A DNA stretch of 8,408 nucleotides from Thermoleophilia bacterium. Lineage in GTDB: Bacteria; Actinomycetota; Thermoleophilia; Gaiellales; Gaiellaceae. Position numbers and translations under genes: made by a program. Below the pieces are notes generated by a model, which saw only the letters and a program-made list of their open reading frames with translations, had not been told where the DNA came from and did no database searches. Positions within the stretch are counted from its first letter, which is position 1. Each line of letters begins with the position of its first letter. The DNA is taken from the NCBI GenBank assembly GCA_029858755.1, contig JAOUEK010000061.1, positions 1-8,408 of the forward strand, read 5' to 3'. Below, piece by piece: positions 1 through 5,805 of the stretch.

Positions 1-257
1 ACGTCGACACCGTGATGCGCGAGGGGCTGGCCCGACGCTGGCGCCGCGTCGGGCCGCTCCGGGCGATCGCGCTCGGCGGCATCGACACCTGGAACCGCTC
101 CGGCGCGAACATCGTCCCGGAGCTCTCCACCGCGCAGGAGCTGCCCGATCTGGCCGGTGTCGCGATCACCGACGGCGACCTGGCAGCGGACGCCGCGGCC
201 AGGGACGCGGCGCTCGCGGGCGAGCTCCGCGAGGAGCGACGAACGGAGGCCTCGTGA
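1..257 (+). CDS. C-terminal fragment of an unrecognised protein (5' end outside window)
   Basis: The reading frame is open from the left edge (first full codon at base 3) to a TGA at 255-257, giving about 84 C-terminal residues. An in-frame GTG at 12 followed by ATG at 15 is probably internal, since the frame stays open upstream of them to the window edge. I do not recognise the family. Visible features are a basic stretch (ARRWRRVG), a run reading IALGGIDTWNRSGANIVPE, and an acidic, alanine-rich tail (DGDLAADAAARDAALAGEL) that is probably a terminal helix. No membrane segment or metal motif is seen. Its stop overlaps the GTG start of the acid-sugar dehydratase in a GTGA junction, so the two are almost certainly co-transcribed and translationally coupled. 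This suggests, but does not prove, a role in the same sugar-acid pathway. Confidence 0.7.
   Translation, partial: VDTVMREGLARRWRRVGPLRAIALGGIDTWNRSGANIVPELSTAQELPDLAGVAITDGDLAADAAARDAALAGELREERRTEAS
245..249 (+). promoter_or_regulatory. Ribosome binding site of the acid-sugar dehydratase gene
   Basis: A GGAGG lies four bases upstream of the GTG at 254, inside the last codons of the preceding gene. It supports GTG 254 as the start. The spacer is a little short but usable. Confidence 0.6.
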
Positions 258-1435
258 CCGAGACCGACCATCCGGCGGGCGTCGTCACGGACGTGCGCTG
301 CCGGCTCTTCGAAGCGCCGACCGAGGGTGGGGGCGTGCGCTACGCGAACCCGCTCCGCGGCTGGGACGCGTCGCGCGACGAGCGCGGCTTCGCCTTCCCG
401 CGCTGGCTGGTCGTGGAGGTGGAGACGTCGACCGGGATCGTCGGCATCGGCGACGCCGCGCTCGCCGCCGACCTGATCCCGGCGATCGTGGAGACGCGGC
501 TGGCGCCGCTCGTGACAGGCCGTCCCGTCGTCGAGATCCAGGAGACGTGGCAGCTGATGTACCGCGCGTCGATGGCGTGGGGGCGCAAGGGGCTGGGCAT
601 GGTCGCGATCAGCGCCGTGGACATCGCCCTCTGGGACGCGCTGGGGAAGGCGCTCGGCGTCCCCGTGCACGACCTGCTGGGAGGGCGGCGGACGGAGACG
701 ATCCGCGTCTACGCGAGCCGCCTGTACGGCTCGGACTCGCTGGACGACCTCGCCGCCGAGGCGCAGCGATACGTCGACGAGGGCTTCACCGCGTTCAAGC
801 AGCGCTTCCTCTGGGGCCCGCCGGACGGCCGGAAGGGGATGCGGGCGAACGTCGAGCTCGTGCGCACCGTCCGCGAGGTCGTGGGCGACGAGGCCGACCT
901 GATGGCCGACGCGTACATGGGCTGGAACCTCGACTACGCACGCGCCATGGTGCGCCTGCTGGAGCCCTACGAGCTGCGCTGGCTCGAGGAGGCGCTGATC
1001 CCCGACGACCTCGAGGGCTACGCGGCGCTCACCCGCGAGAGCCCGATCCCGATCGCACACGGCGAGCACGAGTTCACGATCGCCGGGTTCGGGGAGATCG
1101 TCCGCCGCGGCGCCGCGCGCGTGCTCCAGTTCGACACCAACCGCGTCGGCGGGATCACCCAGGCGGTGAAGGTGTGCGGGCTCGCCGAGGCGTTCGGGCT
1201 GGACGTGGTCCCGCACGCGGGGCAGGCGCACAACTACCACGTCGTCGCGAGCCAGCCCGCGTGCCCCATGGCGGAGTACTTCCCGCCCCACGCGATCGAG
1301 GTCGGCAACGAGCTCCCGCACTGGCTCTTCGCCGGCGAGCCGCTCGCGGAGGGAGGACGGGTGCGCCTGAACGGGGAGCCGGGGCTCGGGATCGAGGTGC
1401 AGCCGCGCGATCCCGTGCGCGAGATCGCGCGCTGA
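254..1435 (+). CDS. Enolase-superfamily (mandelate racemase/muconate lactonizing) acid-sugar dehydratase, L-rhamnonate dehydratase-like
   Basis: A 393-residue cytoplasmic enzyme that probably removes water from an aldonic acid to give a 2-keto-3-deoxy acid, using Mg2+. The N-terminal capping domain covers about residues 10-145 and the C-terminal barrel follows. Metal ligands line up as D219 (LMADAYMGW), E245 (RWLEE) and E271 (HGEHEF). D294 (QFDTNRVGG) and H321 (VVPHAGQ) form the Asp-His acid/base pair, 27 residues apart as in L-rhamnonate dehydratase (D302/H329 in the Salmonella enzyme, from memory). After K182 comes a WGPPDG..GM..N loop like the GPSDG..G..KN loop of RhmD, which separates it from classical mandelate racemases with a KxK motif. 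The length suits the family (about 400). The start is GTG with an upstream GGAGG. It overlaps the gene before it by 4 bases and converges on the SMR gene with a 10-base gap. The substrate (L-rhamnonate or another aldonate) is not settled by sequence. Confidence 0.9.
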   Translation: MTETDHPAGVVTDVRCRLFEAPTEGGGVRYANPLRGWDASRDERGFAFPRWLVVEVETSTGIVGIGDAALAADLIPAIVETRLAPLVTGRPVVEIQETWQLMYRASMAWGRKGLGMVAISAVDIALWDALGKALGVPVHDLLGGRRTETIRVYASRLYGSDSLDDLAAEAQRYVDEGFTAFKQRFLWGPPDGRKGMRANVELVRTVREVVGDEADLMADAYMGWNLDYARAMVRLLEPYELRWLEEALIPDDLEGYAALTRESPIPIAHGEHEFTIAGFGEIVRRGAARVLQFDTNRVGGITQAVKVCGLAEAFGLDVVPHAGQAHNYHVVASQPACPMAEYFPPHAIEVGNELPHWLFAGEPLAEGGRVRLNGEPGLGIEVQPRDPVREIAR

Positions 1436-1445
1436 TCCCAGCGGC

Positions 1446-1769
1446 CTACGCGGAGTGGGCGAGCGCGAGCACGACCACTCCGCCCGCGACGAGACCGATC
1501 CCCCCTGCCTTGACGAGGGTGAGGGGCTCGTCGAGGAAGGCGGCGCCGACGAGCGCGAGGGCGGCGGTGCCCACACCCGACCAGACCGCGTAGCCGACCG
1601 AGACCTGCAGGCCGGCGCGGATGGCGCGAGACATGACGAAGAAGGAGACGCCGTACCCGGCGAGCACGGCCGCCGTGATCAGCGGGCGTGTGAAGCCGTC
1701 GGACTGCTTGAGGCCGACGGTCGCGCAGAGCTCGATCACGATCGCCACACCCAAGAGCGCCCAAGCCAC
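1446..1769 (-). CDS. Small multidrug resistance (SMR) family transporter, EmrE/Qac-like
   Basis: A 107-residue inner-membrane protein with four hydrophobic helices (about 3-21, 29-50, 57-76, 85-104). These proteins work as antiparallel dimers that exchange protons for cationic drugs or small metabolites. The essential membrane glutamate is E13 (VIELCAT, matching EmrE E14). Y60 and W63 sit in GYAVWSGVG at exactly the EmrE positions; the Ser after Trp favours the EmrE/Qac branch over Gdx/SugE guanidinium exporters, which usually have WTG. GFTRP in the first loop is also EmrE-like. A single gene implies a dual-topology homodimer. The start is GTG at 1767-1769, nine bases after the AKR stop, so it is the last gene of the operon. 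The pathway context is unusual for a drug pump; it may export a toxic intermediate or simply be a passenger. Confidence 0.92.
   Translation of the reverse strand: MAWALLGVAIVIELCATVGLKQSDGFTRPLITAAVLAGYGVSFFVMSRAIRAGLQVSVGYAVWSGVGTAALALVGAAFLDEPLTLVKAGGIGLVAGGVVVLALAHSA
1450..1483 (+). terminator. Candidate hairpin terminator for the plus-strand unit
   Basis: A perfect 9-bp inverted repeat, GCGGAGTGG at 1450-1458 and CCACTCCGC at 1475-1483, encloses a 16-base loop. It begins 14 bases after the dehydratase stop. The right place for a terminator, but there is no T-tract after it in either direction, so it would act as a hairpin-only signal or merely retard the polymerase. It lies inside the last dozen codons of the convergent SMR gene, so the fold could also be a by-product of coding sequence. 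Confidence 0.4.
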
Positions 1770-1778
1770 CGGGAGACC

Positions 1779-2804
1779 CTACTCCGGCACCGGAGCGTCG
1801 TGCCGGATGAGGCCCTCGGCCTTCAGCTCCCCCCAGAGCGCCCCGGGGACCCGCCCCGCGAGCTGCTCGACGTTCTCGCGCACCTGACCCGGCGTGACCG
1901 CACCCGGGATCACGGCAGCGACGAGCGGGTGGCCGAGCGGGAACTGCAGCGCAGCCGCCACGAGCGGCACCCCGTGGCGCCCGCACGCGGCCCGGAGCCG
2001 CTCGACGCGCGCGACCACCTCGCCGGATGCTGCGCCGTAGTTGTACGGCGCGGGCACGCCGCGGGGCGCGGCGAGGATCCCCGAGTTGAACACGGCGCCG
2101 ACCACGACCCCGGCGCCGTGCTGCTCGCAGAGCGGGAGCTCCTCGTCGAGCGCTCGCTGGTCGAGGAGCGTGTACGGCATGGCGAGGATCACGAAGTCGA
2201 GCTCGACCCGCTCGAAGAGCAGCGGGAGCATCCCCAGCTCGTTGACGCCGGCGCCGACGGCCCTGATCGCCCCGCCCGCCCGCAGCTCGTCGAGCGCCTT
2301 CGCGCCGCCCACTTCGAGGTCGCCGAGGTGGCGGGCTCGCACGACCGGGTCAGGGTGATGACGGCGGTCGAGGTCGTGGATCACCAGCAGGTCGGCGCGT
2401 GACGTCCCCAGCCGCTGCAACGAGCCGTCCAGCGACCGCTGCACGCCCTCGTAGCCGTAGTCGAACACCTGGGTGAACGGCAGCCCGCCCACGAACGGCC
2501 CGCGACCGGCGGGGTCGGGCGCGTCGTCCGGCAACAGCACGCGACCGACCTTGGTCGACACCACGACCTCGTCGCGCGGGACGCCCCGAAGCAACCGTCC
2601 CACGCGGTGCTCACTGAGCCCCGCCCCGTAGTGCGGCGCGGTGTCGAAGAACCGGACCCCCGCCTCCCACGCTGCCCGCAGCGTGGCGTCGGCCACCTCC
2701 TCGTCGAGCCGCTCGAAGAGATCACCGAGGGGTGCGCAGCCGAGGCCGAGCACGGGGAGCTCGACGGAAGTGCGGCCGAGCCGCCGCGTTCGGGTCTCGC
2801 TCAC
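1779..2804 (-). CDS. Aldo/keto reductase, L-fucose / D-threo-aldose 1-dehydrogenase type
   Basis: A 341-residue soluble NAD(P)-dependent (beta/alpha)8 oxidoreductase. The AKR catalytic tetrad is complete: D54 and Y59 in FFDTAPHYG, K85 in VSTKVGR and H143 in LLVIHDLDRR. The opening RRLGRTSVELPVLGLGCAPLG is the usual AKR entry strand. The block around 211-242 (YTLLDQRAL..ELP.C...VVVGAVFNSGILA) is characteristic of the branch containing L-fucose dehydrogenase, D-threo-aldose dehydrogenase and pyridoxal 4-dehydrogenase, which oxidise the anomeric carbon of a sugar to a lactone (or pyridoxal to pyridoxolactone). C-terminal residues 298-311 (VIPGAVTPGQVREN) give the cofactor-phosphate binding region. 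The frame is open far upstream, but the GTG at 2802-2804 starts the protein exactly at the family N-terminus and overlaps the preceding stop (GTGA). It would supply the first oxidation step of a sugar pathway; the true substrate is unknown. Confidence 0.88.
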   Translation of the reverse strand: MSETRTRRLGRTSVELPVLGLGCAPLGDLFERLDEEVADATLRAAWEAGVRFFDTAPHYGAGLSEHRVGRLLRGVPRDEVVVSTKVGRVLLPDDAPDPAGRGPFVGGLPFTQVFDYGYEGVQRSLDGSLQRLGTSRADLLVIHDLDRRHHPDPVVRARHLGDLEVGGAKALDELRAGGAIRAVGAGVNELGMLPLLFERVELDFVILAMPYTLLDQRALDEELPLCEQHGAGVVVGAVFNSGILAAPRGVPAPYNYGAASGEVVARVERLRAACGRHGVPLVAAALQFPLGHPLVAAVIPGAVTPGQVRENVEQLAGRVPGALWGELKAEGLIRHDAPVPE

Positions 2805-3817
2805 CGTCCGGCGTCGACGGAGGGACCGAGTCGCTCGCGCGCGCGAGGATGCTCGAGCGCCCGCCGGTCGAGCACGAACTCCGGGATCTCGCCGCGCACG
2901 ACCGCGAGCACGCTGCGCACGACGCTGTCGCTGCTGCGGCGGAACATCTCGTCGGTCAGCCCGACGGCGTGCGGGGCGAGGATCACGTTGTCGAGCGAGA
3001 GCAGTGGGTCGTCCGCCTCGAGGGGCTCCTGCTCGAAGACGTCGAGGGCGGCGCCAGCGATTCGCCGCGCTGCGAGCAGTTCCGTGAGCGCTCGCTGGTC
3101 GACGATCGGCCCTCGCGAGATGTTGACGAGGTACGCGGTCGGCCGCAGCTGCGCGAGGCGCTTCGCGTCCAGCAGATGTCTGGTCTCGGGTGTGTGGGGA
3201 GCGGCGACGACCACGAAATCGGATGTCGCGAGCAGCTGGTCGAGCGAGACGAGCTCGACTCCCTCGACGGGCTCGACGGCGTAGGGGTCCGCCGCCTGGA
3301 CGTCGATCTCGAACGGCGCGACGAGCCGCACCAGGTCGCGACCGATGTTGCCGAGGCCGATGATCCCGAGCGTGCGCCCGTCGAGGCCGGCGCCCACGTG
3401 CGCGAACCTCTCCCACCCGCCGGCGCGCACGTGCCGGTCCATCTCGGGCAGGCGATGGGCGAGCGCGAGCAGGAACGCGAGCGCGCCCGCGGCCATCGGG
3501 CGCCGGACGCCGTCCGGCGTCGTCGTCACCAGCACGCCGCCGGCCGTGCACGCCTCGACGTCGACGTTGTCGACCCCGACCCCGAGGCGCGCGACGAGCA
3601 CCAGGCGCTCCGAGCCGGCGAGCGTGGCCGCCGACACACGCGGCTTGAAGAGGACGAGCGCATCGAAGCCTGCGACGTCTCGCGGGGCGAGCTCTTCGAC
3701 GTCTGCGACGAGAGCGGTCTCGACGCCCGGCGTCTGCTCGAGCGCGTCGAGGTCGTAGACCGGTCGCCCGTCCGCGTCGAGGATGTCGCGCGTGATCCCG
3801 ACGCGGAACGTCGTCAT
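2801..3817 (-). CDS. D-isomer-specific 2-hydroxyacid dehydrogenase (first of two by coordinate)
   Basis: A 338-residue cytoplasmic NAD-dependent enzyme that interconverts a 2-oxoacid and a D-2-hydroxyacid. The Rossmann motif GLGNIG is at 154-159, with D177 (AADPY) placed to bind the adenosine ribose, favouring NAD over NADP. The catalytic Arg-Glu-His set is R235 (NISRGPIVD), E264 (DVFEQEP) and H283 (APHAVG). The flanking substrate domain contains ARLGVGVDNVDV at 76-87. The ATG at 3815-3817 begins MTTFRVGITRD, the natural start of the fold, and overlaps the aldolase stop (ATGA). The frame extends further upstream, but only as a shadow of the aldolase gene. It resembles glyoxylate/hydroxypyruvate reductases and phosphoglycerate dehydrogenase without a regulatory ACT domain. 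It is clearly related to the second copy at 5798-6868. Substrate unknown. Confidence 0.9.
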   Translation of the reverse strand: MTTFRVGITRDILDADGRPVYDLDALEQTPGVETALVADVEELAPRDVAGFDALVLFKPRVSAATLAGSERLVLVARLGVGVDNVDVEACTAGGVLVTTTPDGVRRPMAAGALAFLLALAHRLPEMDRHVRAGGWERFAHVGAGLDGRTLGIIGLGNIGRDLVRLVAPFEIDVQAADPYAVEPVEGVELVSLDQLLATSDFVVVAAPHTPETRHLLDAKRLAQLRPTAYLVNISRGPIVDQRALTELLAARRIAGAALDVFEQEPLEADDPLLSLDNVILAPHAVGLTDEMFRRSSDSVVRSVLAVVRGEIPEFVLDRRALEHPRARERLGPSVDAGR

Positions 3818-4605
3818 TCCGGCTGGCGGCGCTCGCGGTGGCGACCGAGGCGCGCGACCCCGAGACGGAGCGCGTCCTGGTAGAGGAGGATGTCGAGCCC
3901 GTAGGCGATCAGGCGGAAGCCGCGATCGAGGTGGGCCACTCCCTCTTCCACGGAGCCGCAGAGGATGCCTACCGGCTTGCCGCGCGCGTCGCCGGCCGCC
4001 AGGATGCGGTCGACCGCTCGCTGGAAGGTGTCGCATGCGAAGTCGCCCGGGATGCCGAGCGACACGCTCAGGTCGTTGTGACCGATCCAGAGGACGTCGA
4101 TCCCGTCCACGGCAGCGATCGCCTCGACGGCGTCGAGGCCCGACGCCGTCTCGATCTGGGCGAGCGTCATCGTCGTCCCGTTCACGTGGTCGAGGGTCGC
4201 ACCGAGCCCCCCGGGCGGGAAGTCGTCGTGCTGGAGCGCGAGGCCGAACCCGCGTCTCCCGAGTGGCGGGAACCGCGCCGCGTCCGCGATCGACCGGGCC
4301 TCGGCGGCGGTCTCGACCGACGCCACCATCACACCGAGCGCCCCGCTGTCGAGCCCGCGCGAGATGAACTGGTAGTCGGCGTCCGGGACGCGCAGGAAGG
4401 GGACGGTGTCCGTTGCCTCCGCAGCCGTGAGCACCCAGCGCAGGCGCTCGTAGTCGTAGCCCGTGTGCTCGAGGTCGAACAGCACGAACTCCGCCCCCGC
4501 CTTCGCGGCCAGGCGTGCGATCCCCGGCGTCGCGAACTCGGTCACCATCGTCCCGATCACGGTCTCTCCGCGGGCCAGAGCCTCCTTGACGGGGTTCGTC
4601 CTCAC
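3814..4605 (-). CDS. HpcH/HpaI-family class II pyruvate aldolase
   Basis: A 263-residue divalent-metal-dependent TIM-barrel aldolase that cleaves 2-keto-4-hydroxy acids into pyruvate and an aldehyde. Relatives include HpaI (4-hydroxy-2-oxoheptanedioate), GarL (2-dehydro-3-deoxyglucarate) and YfaU/RhmA (2-keto-3-deoxy-L-rhamnonate). Expected active-site residues are present: H47 (FDLEHT), R72 (FLRVP), and the metal ligands E152 (QIET) and D178 (IGHNDLS). SGALGVMVASVETAAEA at 87-103 is the family's typical oligomer/active-site segment. The start is GTG at 4603-4605, overlapping the cupin stop (GTGA); length matches the family (250-270). In E. coli, yfaU is adjacent to rhamnonate dehydratase, and here an RhmD-like dehydratase lies across the convergent junction, so a 2-keto-3-deoxy sugar acid is the most likely substrate. 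That is inference; the aldehyde specificity cannot be read from sequence. Confidence 0.9.
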   Translation of the reverse strand: MRTNPVKEALARGETVIGTMVTEFATPGIARLAAKAGAEFVLFDLEHTGYDYERLRWVLTAAEATDTVPFLRVPDADYQFISRGLDSGALGVMVASVETAAEARSIADAARFPPLGRRGFGLALQHDDFPPGGLGATLDHVNGTTMTLAQIETASGLDAVEAIAAVDGIDVLWIGHNDLSVSLGIPGDFACDTFQRAVDRILAAGDARGKPVGILCGSVEEGVAHLDRGFRLIAYGLDILLYQDALRLGVARLGRHRERRQPE

Positions 4606-4952
4606 GCCCCCATGCGCTCCCGGTAGTCCTCGCGGACGGGCTGGAAGACGTCGAGCACGACGCAGGGCCCGTCCGACCAGGCGGCGTGTGGCGTCCCGCC
4701 GGCGATGCGGTAGGCGTCGCCGGCGCCGAGCCGATGTTCGACGCCGTCGATCTCGAGGGTCAGCTCGCCTTCGAGGACGTAGCCGAGCTGCTCGTGCGGA
4801 TGGGTGTGATCCGCGACGCGCGCGCCGGGGGCGAACTCGAGCAGGTTGAGCATGGCGCCGGCGCCGAAGAGCGGCCGCATGGTCACGCCGGGCACGAGCT
4901 CGACCGGCTCGACCGCACGGAGGCGGCTCACGTGCCCGCGCTCAGTCGCCAT
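4602..4952 (-). CDS. KdgF-like single-domain cupin
   Basis: A 116-residue small beta-barrel protein. Cupin motif 1 is GARVADHTHPHEQLGYVLEG (43-62), with probable metal ligands H49, H51 and Q55 (or E54). Motif 2 ends in H89 (GDAYRIAGGTPH). The C-terminus LDVFQPVREDY (100-110) closely matches the end of KdgF, where Asp, Phe and Arg in this segment line the active site; the equivalents here would be D101, F103 and R107. KdgF linearises 4,5-unsaturated monouronates from pectin or alginate, so this protein may open or isomerise a sugar-acid intermediate. Many uncharacterised cupins share this tail, so the function is a hypothesis. The ATG at 4950-4952 overlaps the PanB-like gene by 11 bases and has a good GGGAG; a GTG at codon 8 is a less likely alternative start. 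Confidence 0.85.
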   Translation of the reverse strand: MATERGHVSRLRAVEPVELVPGVTMRPLFGAGAMLNLLEFAPGARVADHTHPHEQLGYVLEGELTLEIDGVEHRLGAGDAYRIAGGTPHAAWSDGPCVVLDVFQPVREDYRERMGA

Positions 4953-5805
4953 CGCCGAGCTCCCGGAGCAGCGCCTCGTACTCCGCGTCGTCCATCACGA
5001 AGCTGTGCTCGGCGGCGGGGAAGGCGCCGTCGCGGACCTCCTGCTGGAACTCGCGAAGCGCAGCGTCGATCGTCTCCCCCACGTTGGCGTAGCGCTTCGC
5101 GAACTTCGGCAGGAAGCGGTCGAAGAGCCCGACGAGGTCGTGCAGCACGAGGTTCTGCCCGTCGCAGTGCGGCCCGGCGCCGATCCCGATCGTCGGGATC
5201 TCGAGCCGCTCCGTGATCAGCGCGGCCACCCGGTCGGGGATCGCCTCGAGCACCACGGCGAAGCAGCCCGCCCGCTCGAGCGCGTCCGCATCGCGGATGA
5301 GCTGCGCACCGGCGGCCGCGCTCTTTCCTTGCACCCGGAAGCCGCCGAGCTTGGAGATCAGCTGCGGCGTGAGGCCCATGTGCCCCATCACGGGGATCCC
5401 GGCCCGGACGACCGCCTCGATCATGGGCGCGACGTCCTCGCCGCCCTCCATCTTCACGACGTCGGCTCCGCCCTCCTTGACCATCCGCATGGCGTTCGAC
5501 ACGGCGTCCGAGGTGGAGGCATGGTATGCGCCGAGCGGCAGGTCGCCGACGAGGATCGACCGCTTGGCCGCTCGACTGATCGCCTTCGCGTGGTACAGCA
5601 TCTCGTCCATCGTCACGGGAACCGTGCTCGGGTAGCCGAGCGCCGTCATCCCGAGCGAGTCGCCGATGAGGATGAACTCGATCCCCGAGCGGTCGACGAG
5701 CAGCGCCGTCGGATAGTCGGTCGCCGTCACCTGGAAGACCTTCTCGCCTGCCGCCACCTTCTCCTGGACGTCGAAGATCGTCAGCTTCTTCACGTCGTCA
5801 GCCAT
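4942..5805 (-). CDS. PanB homologue (3-methyl-2-oxobutanoate hydroxymethyltransferase family)
   Basis: A 287-residue TIM-barrel enzyme. PanB transfers a hydroxymethyl group from 5,10-methylene-tetrahydrofolate to 2-oxoisovalerate, giving ketopantoate. Active-site positions are kept: Mg2+ ligands D49 (GDSLGMT), D88 (VGDLP) and E120 (VKMEGG) with K118, H142 (GHMGLTPQ) and the catalytic base E187 (VVLEAIP); GIGAG and PKFAKRYA also match. Two normally invariant blocks differ: AYDYP is ATDYP (28-32) and GHDST is GYPST (57-61). The tail runs about 18 residues past EHSF, where E. coli PanB ends. The start ATG has the strongest Shine-Dalgarno in the operon and overlaps the preceding dehydrogenase by 8 bases. 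No panC, panD or panE is nearby; the neighbours are catabolic. Either a housekeeping PanB in an odd place or, more likely, a paralogue handling another 2-oxoacid. Family certain, substrate open. Confidence 0.9.
   Translation of the reverse strand: MADDVKKLTIFDVQEKVAAGEKVFQVTATDYPTALLVDRSGIEFILIGDSLGMTALGYPSTVPVTMDEMLYHAKAISRAAKRSILVGDLPLGAYHASTSDAVSNAMRMVKEGGADVVKMEGGEDVAPMIEAVVRAGIPVMGHMGLTPQLISKLGGFRVQGKSAAAGAQLIRDADALERAGCFAVVLEAIPDRVAALITERLEIPTIGIGAGPHCDGQNLVLHDLVGLFDRFLPKFAKRYANVGETIDAALREFQQEVRDGAFPAAEHSFVMDDAEYEALLRELGDGD
4960..4964 (-). promoter_or_regulatory. Ribosome binding site of the cupin gene
   Basis: GGGAG on the minus strand, seven bases before the ATG at 4952. It sits inside the last codons of the PanB-like gene and supports the ATG rather than the GTG at codon 8. 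Confidence 0.55.

Noticed and set aside
157..1593. 478-codon plus-strand frame overlapping the acid-sugar dehydratase
   Set aside because: An alternative frame of the dehydratase gene; the translation is almost all Arg, Ala, Gly, Pro and Asp and has no domain.
1446..1769. SMR protein as a guanidinium exporter (Gdx/SugE)
   Set aside because: The third-helix motif reads WSGVG, EmrE/Qac-like, rather than the WTG typical of Gdx, and no guanidine riboswitch could fit in the 9-base upstream gap.
1782..1795. Short inverted repeat CTCCGG/CCGGAG between AKR and SMR
   Set aside because: Only 6 bp with a 2-base loop (or 5 bp with 4), no T-tract, and located inside the last AKR codons; common by chance in such GC-rich DNA, and a terminator here would split an otherwise tight operon.
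1234..1986. 250-codon minus-strand frame across the convergent junction
   Set aside because: It overlaps three well-supported genes in other frames and has a low-complexity Arg/Ala/Gly translation.
1455..2402. Long plus-strand open frame opposite the SMR and AKR genes
   Set aside because: Composition is dominated by Arg, Asp, Glu, His and Pro with no recognisable motif, as expected for the antisense of high-GC genes; both minus-strand genes have full family motifs.
1779..3551. Possible 590-residue fusion extending the AKR upstream
   Set aside because: The extra 249 residues are an Arg-rich shadow of the 2-hydroxyacid dehydrogenase in another frame; the GTG at 2804 gives a normal AKR N-terminus and a GTGA overlap.
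2732..3883. 383-codon plus-strand open frame opposite the first 2-hydroxyacid dehydrogenase
   Set aside because: Antisense shadow with an Arg/Asp/Glu/His-rich, motif-free translation. The same applies to the plus-strand frames at 3838-4626, 4846-5865, 5900-6979 and 7276-7872.
2801..4036. 411-residue version of the first 2-hydroxyacid dehydrogenase
   Set aside because: The first 73 residues are out-of-frame aldolase sequence, rich in Arg and Pro; ATG 3817 is the natural start.
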